From Pseudomonas helleri (GTDB taxonomy: Bacteria; Pseudomonadota; Gammaproteobacteria; Pseudomonadales; Pseudomonadaceae), in the NCBI RefSeq assembly GCF_001043025.1, contig NZ_JYLD01000001.1, positions 62,001 through 126,000 of the forward strand: 64,000 bases of DNA, written 5' to 3'. Both the position numbers and the translations under genes were made by a program. This document shows, piece by piece, positions 46,965 through 57,392 of this stretch. The notes under the pieces are model-generated. The model was not told the origin of the DNA, did not search any database, and worked only from the letters and a program-made list of their open reading frames with translations. Within the stretch, counting starts at the first letter, position 1. Every line of letters starts with the position of its first letter.

Positions 46965-47911
46965 AGCTGATCCGTCTCGCCCTGTGCCTGGCTGTTTTAT
47001 TCGGCGCCCAACTGGCTCAGGCCGACGCCACGACCTACCCGCTGACGATTAAAAGCTGCAACCGTGACGTGACCTTCACGCAAGCGCCCAAGCACGCGGT
47101 CAGCCATGACATCAACATGACCCAAATGATGCTCGCCCTGGGCCTCAAACCGCGCATGGCCGGGTACAGCGGCATCAGTGGCTGGAAGTCGGTCACGCCC
47201 GAGATGAAGGCCATTCTCGACGGCCTGCCCGAGCTGGCCAGCAAGTACCCGTCGGTTGAAACCCTGCTCAATGCCAACGTTGATTTCTTCTTCGCCGGCT
47301 GGGATTACGGCATGCGCGTGGGTGGTGACCTCACGCCGCACACCCTCACCCCGCTGGGTATCAACGTGTATGAGCTGACCGAGTCATGTGCGTTTGTGAT
47401 GAAGCGCCCTCCAGCCAGCATGGAAGATACCTACAACGATCTGCGCAACCTCGGCAAAATCTTCGACGTGCAAGACCGTGCCAACGCATTGATCGCACAG
47501 ATGCAGACCAAAATCGCCGACGTGCAGAAGGCCCTTCCGGCATCAAAACCCCGGGTGTTTCTGTATGACAGCGGCGAAGACCGCGCCATGACTTCGGGCA
47601 AGCTGGGCATCCCCCACGCTCTGATCGAAGCCGCGGGTGGCGATGACATCCTCAGCGACATCGACGCCAGCTGGACCCGCGTTAACTGGGAAACCGTGGT
47701 CGAGCGCAACCCCGAGGTCATCGTGATCGTCGACTACAGCGAAGTCACCGCCGAGCAAAAACAGCGCTTTCTCGAAACCAACCCGGCCCTGCAATCGGTG
47801 GACGCCATCAAGCACAAACGCTTTATCGTCATCCCCTACGTGCAAGCCACGCCGGGCATCGACAACGTGCTGGCCATCGAAACCCTGGCCAAAGGGTTTC
47901 ACCCACAATGA
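46961..47911 (+). CDS. ABC importer periplasmic binding protein
   Basis: A 316-residue periplasmic protein of the FecB/BtuF (cluster A-II) fold. The signal peptide is MKLIRLALCLAVLFGAQLAQA. The mature part begins YPLTIKSCNRDVTFTQAPKHAVSHDINMTQMMLALGLKPRMAGYS. A long backbone helix connects two lobes (YNDLRNLGKIFDVQDRANALIAQMQTKI). Two cysteines (KSCNRD, TESCAF) may form a disulfide. Related proteins in databases are sometimes labelled F420-0 transport components, a label that would make little sense in Pseudomonas. The substrate is unknown. Confidence 0.88.
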   Translation: MKLIRLALCLAVLFGAQLAQADATTYPLTIKSCNRDVTFTQAPKHAVSHDINMTQMMLALGLKPRMAGYSGISGWKSVTPEMKAILDGLPELASKYPSVETLLNANVDFFFAGWDYGMRVGGDLTPHTLTPLGINVYELTESCAFVMKRPPASMEDTYNDLRNLGKIFDVQDRANALIAQMQTKIADVQKALPASKPRVFLYDSGEDRAMTSGKLGIPHALIEAAGGDDILSDIDASWTRVNWETVVERNPEVIVIVDYSEVTAEQKQRFLETNPALQSVDAIKHKRFIVIPYVQATPGIDNVLAIETLAKGFHPQ

Positions 47912-48918
47912 TGTCTAACCGCTACGCCCTGTTACTGATCAGCCTTGGCGCACTGCTGCTGGTGTCATGCGTGGTGTCGCTGGGCTTTGGCCCGGCGCGG
48001 GTGCCGGTCGACGTGGTGTGGCACATTGTGCTGAATAAAATGTTTGGCCTCGGCGAGGTGAGCTGGAGCGCTGGCCAGGAGCACATCGTGTGGCTGATCC
48101 GCGTGCCGCGCATGCTGCTCGGCGCCCTGGTGGGGGCGGGCCTGGCCTTGATCGGGGCGGTGCTACAAGCCGTGACCCGCAACCCGCTGGCTGATCCGCA
48201 CTTGCTCGGCGTCACCAGCGGCGCGACGTTGGGCGCGGTGATTGTGGTGCTGCACGTGGGCGAAATCGTCGGCCTGCTGACCTTGCCCATTGCCGCCTTT
48301 ATCGGCGCCCTGCTGAGCATGCTACTGGTACTGGCCATCGCCAGTCGTCAGGGGCGTCTGGATAGCGACCGCCTGCTGCTCTGCGGCGTGGCCGTGTCGT
48401 TCGTGATGATGGCGGTGGCCAACACCTTGCTGTTTTTGGGCGATCACCGCGCCAGTTCTGCTGTGCTGTTCTGGATGCTCGGGGGCCTCGGGCTGGCCCG
48501 CTGGGAACTGCTGGCCGTGCCCAGTGCCGTGGTGGTGCTGGGGCTGTTTTTACTGCTGGGCATGGCCCGCCCGCTGAACGCCCTGATGGCTGGCGAGCAA
48601 ACCGCCGTCACCCTCGGCCTGAATGCGCGCAATGTACGGCTCAAGGTGTTCTTGATCGCTTCGCTGATGACCGGCGTCTTGGTGGCCATCAGTGGTTCCA
48701 TCGGCTTTGTCGGCCTGATGATCCCGCACATCGCCCGGCGTCTGGTGGGCGCTGAACACCGGCGATTACTGCCGGTGTCGGCGCTACTGGGCAGCGTGTT
48801 TCTGGTCTGGGTCGACGTCGCCGCCCGCACCCTGATCGCCCCCGAAGACTTGCCCATCGGGGTGGCCACAGCGGCCATCGGCGGGTTGTTCTTTATCGGT
48901 TTAATGCGCAAGCGATAA
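47908..48918 (+). CDS. ABC importer permease, FecCD family
   Basis: A 336-residue inner-membrane permease with about ten helices. FecCD/BtuC hallmarks are WLIRVPRMLLGALVGAGLALIGAVLQAVTRNPLADPHLLGVTSGA near the N-terminus and SGSIGFVGLMIPHIARRLVGAEHRRLLPVSALLGSVFLVWVD near the C-terminus. It would work as a homodimer with the ATPase encoded at 46176. The start overlaps the binding-protein stop by four bases, and a second ATG lies one codon later. It is the last gene of the importer unit; the urea block starts 201 bases on. Confidence 0.92.
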   Translation: MMSNRYALLLISLGALLLVSCVVSLGFGPARVPVDVVWHIVLNKMFGLGEVSWSAGQEHIVWLIRVPRMLLGALVGAGLALIGAVLQAVTRNPLADPHLLGVTSGATLGAVIVVLHVGEIVGLLTLPIAAFIGALLSMLLVLAIASRQGRLDSDRLLLCGVAVSFVMMAVANTLLFLGDHRASSAVLFWMLGGLGLARWELLAVPSAVVVLGLFLLLGMARPLNALMAGEQTAVTLGLNARNVRLKVFLIASLMTGVLVAISGSIGFVGLMIPHIARRLVGAEHRRLLPVSALLGSVFLVWVDVAARTLIAPEDLPIGVATAAIGGLFFIGLMRKR

Positions 48919-49043
48919 CTCTTCTCCCCCCCCTGCACCAGCAGCGCGCACGCTGCGCACCAAAGCCGACTTCAGGCTCCGAACTGGTGCGCCAATACTC
49001 ACAACATTGTCCACAAGCCCCATTACAGAGCCCTCGCACCACT

Positions 49044-49060
49044 TCGGCACAGACCTTGCA
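49044..49060 (+). promoter_or_regulatory. Sigma-54 promoter for the urea uptake/urease block
   Basis: CGGCACAGACCTTGCA carries the invariant GG (49046-49047) and GC (49058-49059) at exactly the -24/-12 spacing of sigma-54 promoters (TGGCAC-N5-TTGCA), with one change in the TGG part. It lies 60 bases before the urtA start. Possible NtrC half-sites upstream are TGCACCA at 48934-48940 and TGGTGCG at 48985-48991. Nitrogen control of urea uptake fits, but the activator sites are weak. Confidence 0.7.
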
Positions 49061-49119
49061 AAAACCCTCCCAGTGTTCGTATCGACCCTTAAAACAACGA
49101 GACATCTGGAGATCGGCCC

Positions 49120-50385
49120 ATGAAGCGTCGTAGCTTGATCAAAGCGTTCACCCTCTCGGCATCCATTGCCGCCATGGGTCTGACCTGGACGGTGCAAGCC
49201 GCCGAGACCATCAAGGTGGGGATTCTGCATTCGCTGTCCGGGACCATGGCGATCTCTGAAACCTCGCTCAAAGACATGGCCTTGATGACCATCGACGAGA
49301 TCAACGCCAAGGGCGGGGTGAACGGCAAGATGCTCGAACCGGTGGTGGTCGACCCGGCGTCCAACTGGCCGCTGTTTGCCGAAAAGGCCCGCCAGTTACT
49401 GACTCAGGACAAGGTTGCGGTGGTGTTCGGTTGCTGGACCTCGGTGTCCCGTAAATCGGTACTGCCGGTGTTTGAAGAACTCAACGGCCTGCTGTTCTAC
49501 CCGGTGCAATACGAAGGCGAAGAGATGTCGCCCAACGTGTTCTACACCGGTGCAGCGCCTAACCAGCAAGCCATCCCGGCGGTTGAGTATTTGATGAGCG
49601 AAGACGGCGGCAGCGCCAGGCGCTTCGTGCTGCTGGGCACCGATTACGTGTACCCGCGCACCACCAACAAAATCCTGCGTGCGTTCCTGCATTCCAAAGG
49701 CGTAGCCGACAAGGACATCCAGGAGGTCTACACGCCGTTTGGTCACAGCGATTACCAGACCATCGTGTCCAACATCAAAAAGTTCTCGGCAGGTGGCAAG
49801 ACCGCGGTGATCTCCACCGTGAACGGCGACTCCAACGTGCCGTTCTATAAAGAGCTGGCCAACCAGGGCCTGAAAGCCACCGACGTGCCGGTGATTGCGT
49901 TCTCGGTGGGCGAAGAAGAACTGCGCGGCATCGACACCAAACCATTGGTGGGCAACCTCGCCGCCTGGAACTACTTCGAATCGGTGGATAACCCGGTCAA
50001 CAAGAAGTTTGTCGACGACTGGAAAGCCTACGCCAAGGCCCACAACTTGCCGGGCGCTGACAAAGCCGTGACCAACGACCCGATGGAAGCCACCTACGTG
50101 GGCATTCATATGTGGGCGCAGGCGGCTGAAAAAGCCAAGTCTACCGATGTCGACAAAGTACGCGAGGCTATGGCCGGCCAGACCTTCGCCGCGCCGTCGG
50201 GTTACACCCTGACCATGGACAAGACCAACCACCACCTGCACAAGCCGGTGATGATCGGCGAGATCCAGGATGACGGCCAGTTCAACGTGGTATGGCAAAC
50301 CCCAGAGCCCATCCGCGCCCAGCCATGGAGCCCGTTCATTCCTGGCAACGACAAAAAACCGGACGCCCCGGTGAAAAGTAACTAA
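49120..50385 (+). CDS. urtA: Urea ABC transporter substrate-binding protein
   Basis: A 421-residue periplasmic protein that binds urea and delivers it to UrtBC. The leader MKRRSLIKAFTLSASIAAMG has a twin-arginine-like RRSLIK, so export by Tat or Sec is possible. The mature protein starts ETIKVGILHSLSGTMAISE, typical of the branched-amino-acid/amide-binding group. UrtA-specific stretches include VVFGCWTSVSRKSVLPVFEELNGLLFYPVQYEGEE and TYVGIHMWAQAAEKA. TGGAG lies eight bases before the ATG. A REPIN immediately downstream may protect this segment of mRNA, as binding proteins are often needed in excess. Confidence 0.95.
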   Translation: MKRRSLIKAFTLSASIAAMGLTWTVQAAETIKVGILHSLSGTMAISETSLKDMALMTIDEINAKGGVNGKMLEPVVVDPASNWPLFAEKARQLLTQDKVAVVFGCWTSVSRKSVLPVFEELNGLLFYPVQYEGEEMSPNVFYTGAAPNQQAIPAVEYLMSEDGGSARRFVLLGTDYVYPRTTNKILRAFLHSKGVADKDIQEVYTPFGHSDYQTIVSNIKKFSAGGKTAVISTVNGDSNVPFYKELANQGLKATDVPVIAFSVGEEELRGIDTKPLVGNLAAWNYFESVDNPVNKKFVDDWKAYAKAHNLPGADKAVTNDPMEATYVGIHMWAQAAEKAKSTDVDKVREAMAGQTFAAPSGYTLTMDKTNHHLHKPVMIGEIQDDGQFNVVWQTPEPIRAQPWSPFIPGNDKKPDAPVKSN

Positions 50386-50399
50386 CCCCCGTAATTCCC

Positions 50400-50468
50400 T
50401 GTAGGAGCGAGCTTGCCTCGCGATCTTTTGATCTGCCTGAAAGATCGCGAGACAAGCTCGCTCCTACA
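50400..50468. repeat. REPIN between urtA and urtB, one arm changed
   Basis: A 69-bp element. The left arm has CTTGCCTCGCG and the right arm has CGCGAGACAAG, so at one stem position C faces A, a mismatch. The urtD-urtE copy carries the change in both arms. It begins 15 bases after the urtA stop. Confidence 0.9.
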
Positions 50469-50488
50469 GATTGCGCAAGGCTAAAACT

Positions 50489-51991
50489 ATGCCCACTGCC
50501 CTTTTTCGTTTTATCTGCGCACTCTTGGTGTTATTGCCACTGGGCGCTTACGCCGATGACGCCAGCGATTTCGCGGCGGCCAATAATTCGGTGCAGGCCC
50601 AACTTCTCGAAAGCTGGGCGGCCCAGCCCACGCCCGCCCGTATTGAGCTGATCAACAGCCTGCAACAGGGGCAAGTCACCGTCGACGGCAACGTCAAAAC
50701 CTTGCGCCTGAACAACCGTCTTCGCGGACTGGTTGAGACCGCCCTGGCCAGCCACCAACTGCTGGCCGCCGACCCGAAACTGCGGCTGAGCGCCGCCCAG
50801 CAACTGCAAAAATCCGCCAAACCGGCGCAGCTTAAATTCCTCGACCAACAACTGGCAGAAGAAACCGACCACGATGTGCACACGGCCTTGAGCCTGGCGC
50901 TGGCCAATCTGCAACTGGTCGATCCGGACCCCGCCGTACGCTTGAGCGCCGTGCGTTTGCTCGGTGAAACCGGCGAACCGCTGGCCCGCACCCGCCTTGA
51001 AAACCTGCTGCAACCAGACGTCGAAACCAACGCCACGGTGCGCACCGCCGCCGAAACCAGCCTGGCCCAGGTCAAACGCAAACTGCTGATCGGCGACCTG
51101 CTCGGCCAAGCCTTCAGCGGCTTGTCGCTGGGTTCGATTCTGCTGCTCGCGGCCCTCGGCCTGGCCATCACCTTCGGCCTGCTGGGGGTGATCAACATGG
51201 CCCACGGCGAGATGCTGATGCTCGGCGCCTACTCGACCTATTGCGTGCAGTTACTGTTTCAACGCTTCGCCCCCGGCGCCATCGAGTTCTACCCGTTGCT
51301 GGCCCTGCCGGTAGCGTTTTTCGTGACCGCCGCCATCGGCATGGTGCTGGAGCGCACCATCATTCGTCACCTCTATGGCCGCCCGCTGGAAACCCTGCTG
51401 GCGACGTGGGGCATCAGCCTGATCCTGATCCAGCTGGTGCGCGTGCTGTTCGGCGCACAAAACGTCGAAGTGGCCAACCCGGCCTGGCTTTCGGGCGGGA
51501 TTCAAGTGCTGCCCAACCTGGTGCTGCCGTACAACCGTCTGGTGATTATCGTCTTCGCCCTGGCCGTGGTGTTCCTGACCTGGCTTCTGCTGAACAAAAC
51601 CCGCCTGGGCCTCAACGTGCGCGCCGTCACCCAGAACCGCAACATGGCCGCCTGCTGCGGCGTACCGACCGGCCGCGTGGACATGCTCGCCTTCGGCCTG
51701 GGCTCGGGCATTGCCGGGCTCGGCGGCGTGGCCTTGAGCCAGATCGGCAACGTCGGCCCGGACCTGGGCCAGGGCTACATCATCGACTCGTTTCTAGTGG
51801 TGGTGCTGGGCGGCGTCGGCCAACTGGCGGGCACTGTGTACGCGGCCTTCGGGCTGGGCATCGCGAACAAGATTCTTGAACCACAGATCGGCGCCGTGCT
51901 CGGCAAAATCCTGATCCTGGGGCTGATCATTCTGTTTATCCAGAAGCGCCCGCAAGGTCTCTTCGCGCTTAAAGGACGGGTGATCGACTGA
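50489..51991 (+). CDS. urtB: Urea ABC transporter permease UrtB
   Basis: A 500-residue permease subunit. A signal-like leader and a periplasmic helical domain of about 190 residues (residues 25-210, with RLSAAQQLQKSAKPAQLKFLDQQLAEE) come before the LivH-type membrane part: SLGSILLLAALGLAITFGLLGVINMAHGEMLMLGAYSTY, ILIQLVRVLFGAQ, GLGSGIAGLGGVALSQIGNVGPDLGQGYI. The extended N-terminus is usual for UrtB compared with LivH. The start at 50489 has AAGG nine bases upstream; the TTG further up is not convincing. It shares one base with urtC (TGATG). Confidence 0.94.
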   Translation: MPTALFRFICALLVLLPLGAYADDASDFAAANNSVQAQLLESWAAQPTPARIELINSLQQGQVTVDGNVKTLRLNNRLRGLVETALASHQLLAADPKLRLSAAQQLQKSAKPAQLKFLDQQLAEETDHDVHTALSLALANLQLVDPDPAVRLSAVRLLGETGEPLARTRLENLLQPDVETNATVRTAAETSLAQVKRKLLIGDLLGQAFSGLSLGSILLLAALGLAITFGLLGVINMAHGEMLMLGAYSTYCVQLLFQRFAPGAIEFYPLLALPVAFFVTAAIGMVLERTIIRHLYGRPLETLLATWGISLILIQLVRVLFGAQNVEVANPAWLSGGIQVLPNLVLPYNRLVIIVFALAVVFLTWLLLNKTRLGLNVRAVTQNRNMAACCGVPTGRVDMLAFGLGSGIAGLGGVALSQIGNVGPDLGQGYIIDSFLVVVLGGVGQLAGTVYAAFGLGIANKILEPQIGAVLGKILILGLIILFIQKRPQGLFALKGRVID

Positions 51992-53070
51992 TGAATCAGC
52001 CTCTGATGCTTACCGCCACACAAAAAGCCGGGCCCACCGTGACCGCACTGGTCGGCGGCCTGATCCTGCTGGTGCTGCTGGCCATGCCGCTGCTCTCGCT
52101 ATTGCCCGCCGACAGCCCGTTCCAGGTCTCGGCCTACACCCTGACACTGGTGGGCAAGATCCTCTGCTACGCCATCGTTGCCCTAGCGCTGGATCTGGTC
52201 TGGGGTTACGCCGGGCTGCTGTCGCTGGGCCATGGCTTGTTCTTTGCCCTGGGCGGCTATGCCATGGGCATGTACCTGATGCGCCAGGCCTCGGGCGACG
52301 CGTTGCCAGACTTCATGACCTTTTTGTCGTGGACTGAATTGCCGTGGTACTGGGTCGGCACCGAGCACTTCTGGTGGGCAATGTGCCTGGTGGTGCTGGC
52401 GCCCGGTTTATTGGCCCTGGTGTTCGGTTTTTTCGCCTTCCGCTCGCGGATCAAAGGCGTGTACTTCTCGATCATGACCCAAGCGTTGACCTTTGCCGGG
52501 ATGCTCCTATTTTTCCGCAACGAAACCGGGTTTGGCGGCAACAACGGCTTCACCAACTTTCGCAGCATTCTGGGCTTTGGCATCACTGAGCCCGGCACCC
52601 GGGCGGTGCTGTTTCTGGCCACGGTCCTGTTGCTGGTAGCCAGCCTGTTTGTCGGTTGGCGCCTGGCCCGCAGCAAATTTGGCCGGGTACTGACTGCGCT
52701 GCGCGACGCCGAAAACCGCCTGATGTTCTGCGGCTACGACCCGCGCGGTTTCAAGCTGTTTGTCTGGGTGCTGAGTGCGGTGCTGTGCGGCCTGGCCGGA
52801 GCGCTGTATGTGCCGCAAGTGGGCATCATCAACCCCGGTGAAATGTCGCCGACCAACTCCATCGAAGCCGCCGTGTGGGTCGCCCTGGGCGGGCGCGGCA
52901 CCCTGATCGGGCCGCTGCTCGGCGCGGGCGTGGTCAACGGCATGAAGAGCTGGTTCACCGTGGCCTTCCCTGAGTACTGGCTGTTCTTCCTCGGCGCGCT
53001 GTTTATCGTCGTCACGCTGTACCTGCCCAAGGGCATCATCGGCCTGTTGAAGAAACGGGGTGAACAATGA
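51991..53070 (+). CDS. urtC: Urea ABC transporter permease UrtC
   Basis: A 359-residue LivM-type permease subunit with about nine to ten helices. Conserved stretches are AIVALALDLVWGYAGLLSLGHGLFFALGGYAMGMYL, RIKGVYFSIMTQALTFAGMLLFFRNETGFGGNNGFTNF and GALYVPQVGIINPGEMSPTNSIEAAVWVALGGRGTLIGPLLGAG. It pairs with UrtB to form the urea channel. It overlaps urtB by one base and urtD by four. Confidence 0.95.
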   Translation: MNQPLMLTATQKAGPTVTALVGGLILLVLLAMPLLSLLPADSPFQVSAYTLTLVGKILCYAIVALALDLVWGYAGLLSLGHGLFFALGGYAMGMYLMRQASGDALPDFMTFLSWTELPWYWVGTEHFWWAMCLVVLAPGLLALVFGFFAFRSRIKGVYFSIMTQALTFAGMLLFFRNETGFGGNNGFTNFRSILGFGITEPGTRAVLFLATVLLLVASLFVGWRLARSKFGRVLTALRDAENRLMFCGYDPRGFKLFVWVLSAVLCGLAGALYVPQVGIINPGEMSPTNSIEAAVWVALGGRGTLIGPLLGAGVVNGMKSWFTVAFPEYWLFFLGALFIVVTLYLPKGIIGLLKKRGEQ

Positions 53071-53912
53071 GGAACGTCATGCTCGAACCTGTACTCGACC
53101 CCAGCAAGGACTCAGGCAGCGGCCGCGACGCCATCGGCTTGGGCCACACTGCTGGCAAGGGCCTGAACACCCGCCACGGCACCATCCTGACGCTCGAAGA
53201 CATCAGCGTCAGCTTCGATGGCTTCAAGGCCCTGAACAACCTCAACCTGTACATCGGCGTGGGTGAACTGCGCTGCATCATCGGCCCCAACGGTGCCGGT
53301 AAAACCACGATGATGGACGTCATCACCGGCAAGACCCGGCCCACCGAAGGCCAGGCCTGGTTTGGGGAAACCCTGGACCTGCGGCAAATGAGCGAAGTGC
53401 AGATTGCCCAGGCCGGGATTGGCCGCAAGTTCCAAAAGCCCACGGTGTTTGAAGCCTTGAGCGTGTTCGAAAACCTCGAACTGGCGCAGAAAACCGACAA
53501 ATCGGTGTGGGCCAGCCTGCGCGCCACCCTCAGCGGCGAGCAGAAAGACCGCATTGCCGAGGTGCTCGAGACCATTCGCTTGAGCAGCTCGGCGCAGCGT
53601 CAGGCCGGGTTGCTGTCCCACGGCCAGAAGCAGTTCCTGGAGATCGGCATGCTGCTGATGCAAGACCCGCAGTTGTTGCTGCTGGACGAGCCAGTGGCGG
53701 GCATGACCGACGCCGAAACCGAGTTCACCGCCGAACTGTTCAAAAGCCTCGCGGGCAAACACTCGCTGATGGTGGTAGAGCACGACATGGGCTTTGTCGG
53801 CGCCATTGCCGACCACGTCACCGTTTTGCACCAGGGCAGCGTACTGGCCGAAGGCTCGCTGGAGCAGGTGCAGGCGGATGAACGGGTGATTGAGGTGTAT
53901 CTGGGTCGTTAG
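53067..53912 (+). CDS. urtD: Urea ABC transporter ATP-binding protein UrtD
   Basis: A 281-residue LivG-type ATPase. It has a variable leader of about 37 residues, then ILTLEDISVSFDGFKALNNLNLYI, Walker A GPNGAGKTTMMDVITG, signature LSHGQKQFLEIGMLL (the UrtD form), Walker B LLLLDEPVAGMTD and H-loop VVEHDMGFVGAIAD. It starts inside the urtC stop (ATGA), and a second ATG four codons later is possible. It works as a pair with UrtE. Confidence 0.95.
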   Translation: MRNVMLEPVLDPSKDSGSGRDAIGLGHTAGKGLNTRHGTILTLEDISVSFDGFKALNNLNLYIGVGELRCIIGPNGAGKTTMMDVITGKTRPTEGQAWFGETLDLRQMSEVQIAQAGIGRKFQKPTVFEALSVFENLELAQKTDKSVWASLRATLSGEQKDRIAEVLETIRLSSSAQRQAGLLSHGQKQFLEIGMLLMQDPQLLLLDEPVAGMTDAETEFTAELFKSLAGKHSLMVVEHDMGFVGAIADHVTVLHQGSVLAEGSLEQVQADERVIEVYLGR

Positions 53913-53924
53913 ATCAAATCCCCC

Positions 53925-53992
53925 TGTAGGAGCGAGCTTGTCTCGCGATCTTTTAGAAGATCAAAAGATCGCGAGACAAGCTCGCTCCTACA
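53925..53992. repeat. REPIN between urtD and urtE with compensated arms
   Basis: A 68-bp element. Both arms carry the same change relative to the common form: GAGCTTGTCTCGCGATC on the left and GATCGCGAGACAAGCTC on the right, so pairing is restored. It starts 13 bases after the urtD stop and ends 22 bases before the urtE start. Confidence 0.9.
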
Positions 53993-54013
53993 AAGGAATG
54001 AAGGAATCTGAAC

Positions 54014-54712
54014 ATGCTTCAAGTCGAAAAGCTGCACCAGTACTACGGCGGCAGCCACATCCTGCGCGGCCTGTCGTTTGAGGTCAAAGTGGGCGAAGTC
54101 ACCTGCCTGCTGGGGCGCAATGGCGTGGGCAAAACCACGCTGCTCAAGTGCCTGATGGGCTTGCTACCGGTCAAAGAAGGCAGCGTGCAATGGGAAGGCA
54201 AGACCATTACCACGCTCAAACCCCACCAGCGGGTGCACGCCGGTATTGCCTACGTGCCCCAGGGGCGCGAGATTTTCGGGCGCCTCACCGTTGAAGAAAA
54301 CCTGCTGATGGGCCTGTCGCGCTTTCCCGGCTCAGAAGCCCGCGAAGTGCCTGCGTTTATCTACGAACTGTTCCCGGTGTTGCTGCAAATGAAGCACCGG
54401 CGTGGCGGGGATTTGTCCGGTGGCCAACAGCAACAACTGGCGATTGGCCGGGCGTTGGCCAGCCGCCCACGGCTACTGATCCTCGACGAGCCCACCGAAG
54501 GCATTCAGCCCTCGGTGATCAAGGAGATCGGCGCAGTGATCAAAATGCTCGCGGCACGCGGCGACATGGCGATTTTGCTGGTGGAGCAGTTCTACGACTT
54601 TGCCGAAGAACTGGCCGACCAGTACCTGGTGATGTCGCGGGGCGAAATCGTTCAGCAAGGCCGAGGTGAAAATATGCAAACAGAAGGTGTGCGCGGGCTG
54701 GTGACGATTTAA
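54014..54712 (+). CDS. urtE: Urea ABC transporter ATP-binding protein UrtE
   Basis: A 232-residue LivF-type ATPase: MLQVEKLHQYYGGSHILRGLSFEV, Walker A GRNGVGKTTLLKCLMG, VPQGREIFGRLTVEENLLMGL, signature LSGGQQQQLAIGRAL, Walker B LLILDEPTEGIQPSVI and H-loop LVEQFYDFAEEL. AAGGA lies eight bases before the ATG. It completes the urea importer and is followed after 33 bases by ureD. Confidence 0.95.
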   Translation: MLQVEKLHQYYGGSHILRGLSFEVKVGEVTCLLGRNGVGKTTLLKCLMGLLPVKEGSVQWEGKTITTLKPHQRVHAGIAYVPQGREIFGRLTVEENLLMGLSRFPGSEAREVPAFIYELFPVLLQMKHRRGGDLSGGQQQQLAIGRALASRPRLLILDEPTEGIQPSVIKEIGAVIKMLAARGDMAILLVEQFYDFAEELADQYLVMSRGEIVQQGRGENMQTEGVRGLVTI

Positions 54713-54745
54713 TCTGTCACTCTTTCCGGGTAAAAAGTCCTACAT

Positions 54746-55585
54746 ATGAACGTGCCTGCCAACACCGCGCTGTTCACCCCCAGCTGGCACGCCGAGCTGG
54801 CGCTGGGCTATGGGCGTTTTGGCGACAGTACGCGCCCGACCCTGCGCCGCCACCTCGGCCCGCTGCGGGTGCAAAAGCACCTGTACGCCGAAGGCCCCGA
54901 AGTGTGCCAGCACATCATCGTCCACCCGCCCGGCGGGATTGCGGGCGGTGACCGGCTGGACATCCGCGCCAGCGTCGGGCCCGATGCCTGGACGCAACTC
55001 ACCAGCCCCGGCGCAGCCAAGTGGTACCGCGCGGCGGGCCCGGCCTTCCAGAGCGTCGAACTCAACGTGGCCGCAGGCGCGACCCTCGAATGGCTGCCAC
55101 AAGAAACCATCGTGTTCAGCGCGGCCCAAGCCGAAATCAGCACACGCATTGAGCTTGAGGGCGATGCCCGGCTGTTTTACTGGGACATGGTGGCGTTGGG
55201 CCGCATGGCCAGTGGCGAACGGTTTGAGCGCGGGCATTTTCAATCGCACCTGGATATCCGTCGCGACGGCCAATTGCTCTGGCATGAGCGCCAGCGCATC
55301 GTCGGCGATGACGGGCTGCTGGACTCCCCCATCGGCCTGGACGGCAACCCGGTATTTGCCACGTTATTGGTGACGGGTGAAATCAGCGCTGAACTGCTGG
55401 AAACCTGCCGCAGCCTGCCGAACCCGGTACGCGGGGATTTGACCCAGTTGCCGGGGTTGCTGGTTGCCCGCTGCCTGGCCACCGAAGCCTTGCAGGCGCG
55501 GGGCTGGCTAATTGAATTATGGCGCTTGCTGCGCCCGGCACTGCTGGGCCGCGAGGCGCTTGCACCCCGAATTTGGAGCACTTGA
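54746..55585 (+). CDS. ureD: Urease accessory protein UreD
   Basis: A 279-residue chaperone that, with UreF and UreG, helps load nickel into apo-urease. Family stretches visible are [60 protein letters not shown] and [22 protein letters not shown]. The ATG has no strong ribosome site. UreE, UreF and UreG genes are not in the window, so the nickel-loading set is split, as it is, to my recollection, in P. aeruginosa. A REPIN separates it from ureA. Confidence 0.94.
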   Translation: MNVPANTALFTPSWHAELALGYGRFGDSTRPTLRRHLGPLRVQKHLYAEGPEVCQHIIVHPPGGIAGGDRLDIRASVGPDAWTQLTSPGAAKWYRAAGPAFQSVELNVAAGATLEWLPQETIVFSAAQAEISTRIELEGDARLFYWDMVALGRMASGERFERGHFQSHLDIRRDGQLLWHERQRIVGDDGLLDSPIGLDGNPVFATLLVTGEISAELLETCRSLPNPVRGDLTQLPGLLVARCLATEALQARGWLIELWRLLRPALLGREALAPRIWST

Positions 55586-55594
55586 TGCACTCTC

Positions 55595-55662
55595 TGTAGG
55601 AGCGAGCTTGCCTCGCGATGTTTTGAGCGTTTAAAAGATCGCGAGGCAAGCTCGCTCCTACA
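55595..55662. repeat. 68-bp REPIN between ureD and ureA
   Basis: The arms are the common form (GCTTGCCTCGCGAT and ATCGCGAGGCAAGC), with one loop-side change (ATGTTTT in place of ATCTTTT). It begins 10 bases after the ureD stop and ends 35 bases before ureA. Confidence 0.9.
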
Positions 55663-55697
55663 GTCCCTATTTTTCTGATTTAAACACGGACTCCACC

Positions 55698-56000
55698 ATG
55701 GACCTGACCCCACGCGAAAAAGACAAGATGCTGATCTTCACCGCCGGCCTGTTGGCTGAGCGTCGACTGGCCCGGGGGGTGAAACTCAATTACCCGGAAA
55801 CCATCGCCTATATCTCTGCCGCCCTGCTCGAAGGCGCCCGCGATGGCCGGACCGTGGCCGAACTGATGCACTACGGCACCACCCTGCTGTCGCGTGAGCA
55901 GGTGATGGAAGGCATCCCGGAAATGATCCCCGACATTCAGGTTGAAGCCACCTTCCCTGACGGCACCAAGCTGGTCACCGTCCACCAACCCATCGCCTGA
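55698..56000 (+). CDS. ureA: Urease gamma subunit
   Basis: A 100-residue structural subunit of urease: [72 protein letters not shown] and [21 protein letters not shown]. Length and sequence are typical. Two acetyltransferase genes separate it from ureB, whereas in many bacteria ureA and ureB adjoin or are fused. Confidence 0.97.
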   Translation: MDLTPREKDKMLIFTAGLLAERRLARGVKLNYPETIAYISAALLEGARDGRTVAELMHYGTTLLSREQVMEGIPEMIPDIQVEATFPDGTKLVTVHQPIA

Positions 56001-56009
56001 GGCTGCGCC

Positions 56010-57378
<1,369 letters not shown>

Positions 57379-57392
57379 CCGCTCTTCCCCTG

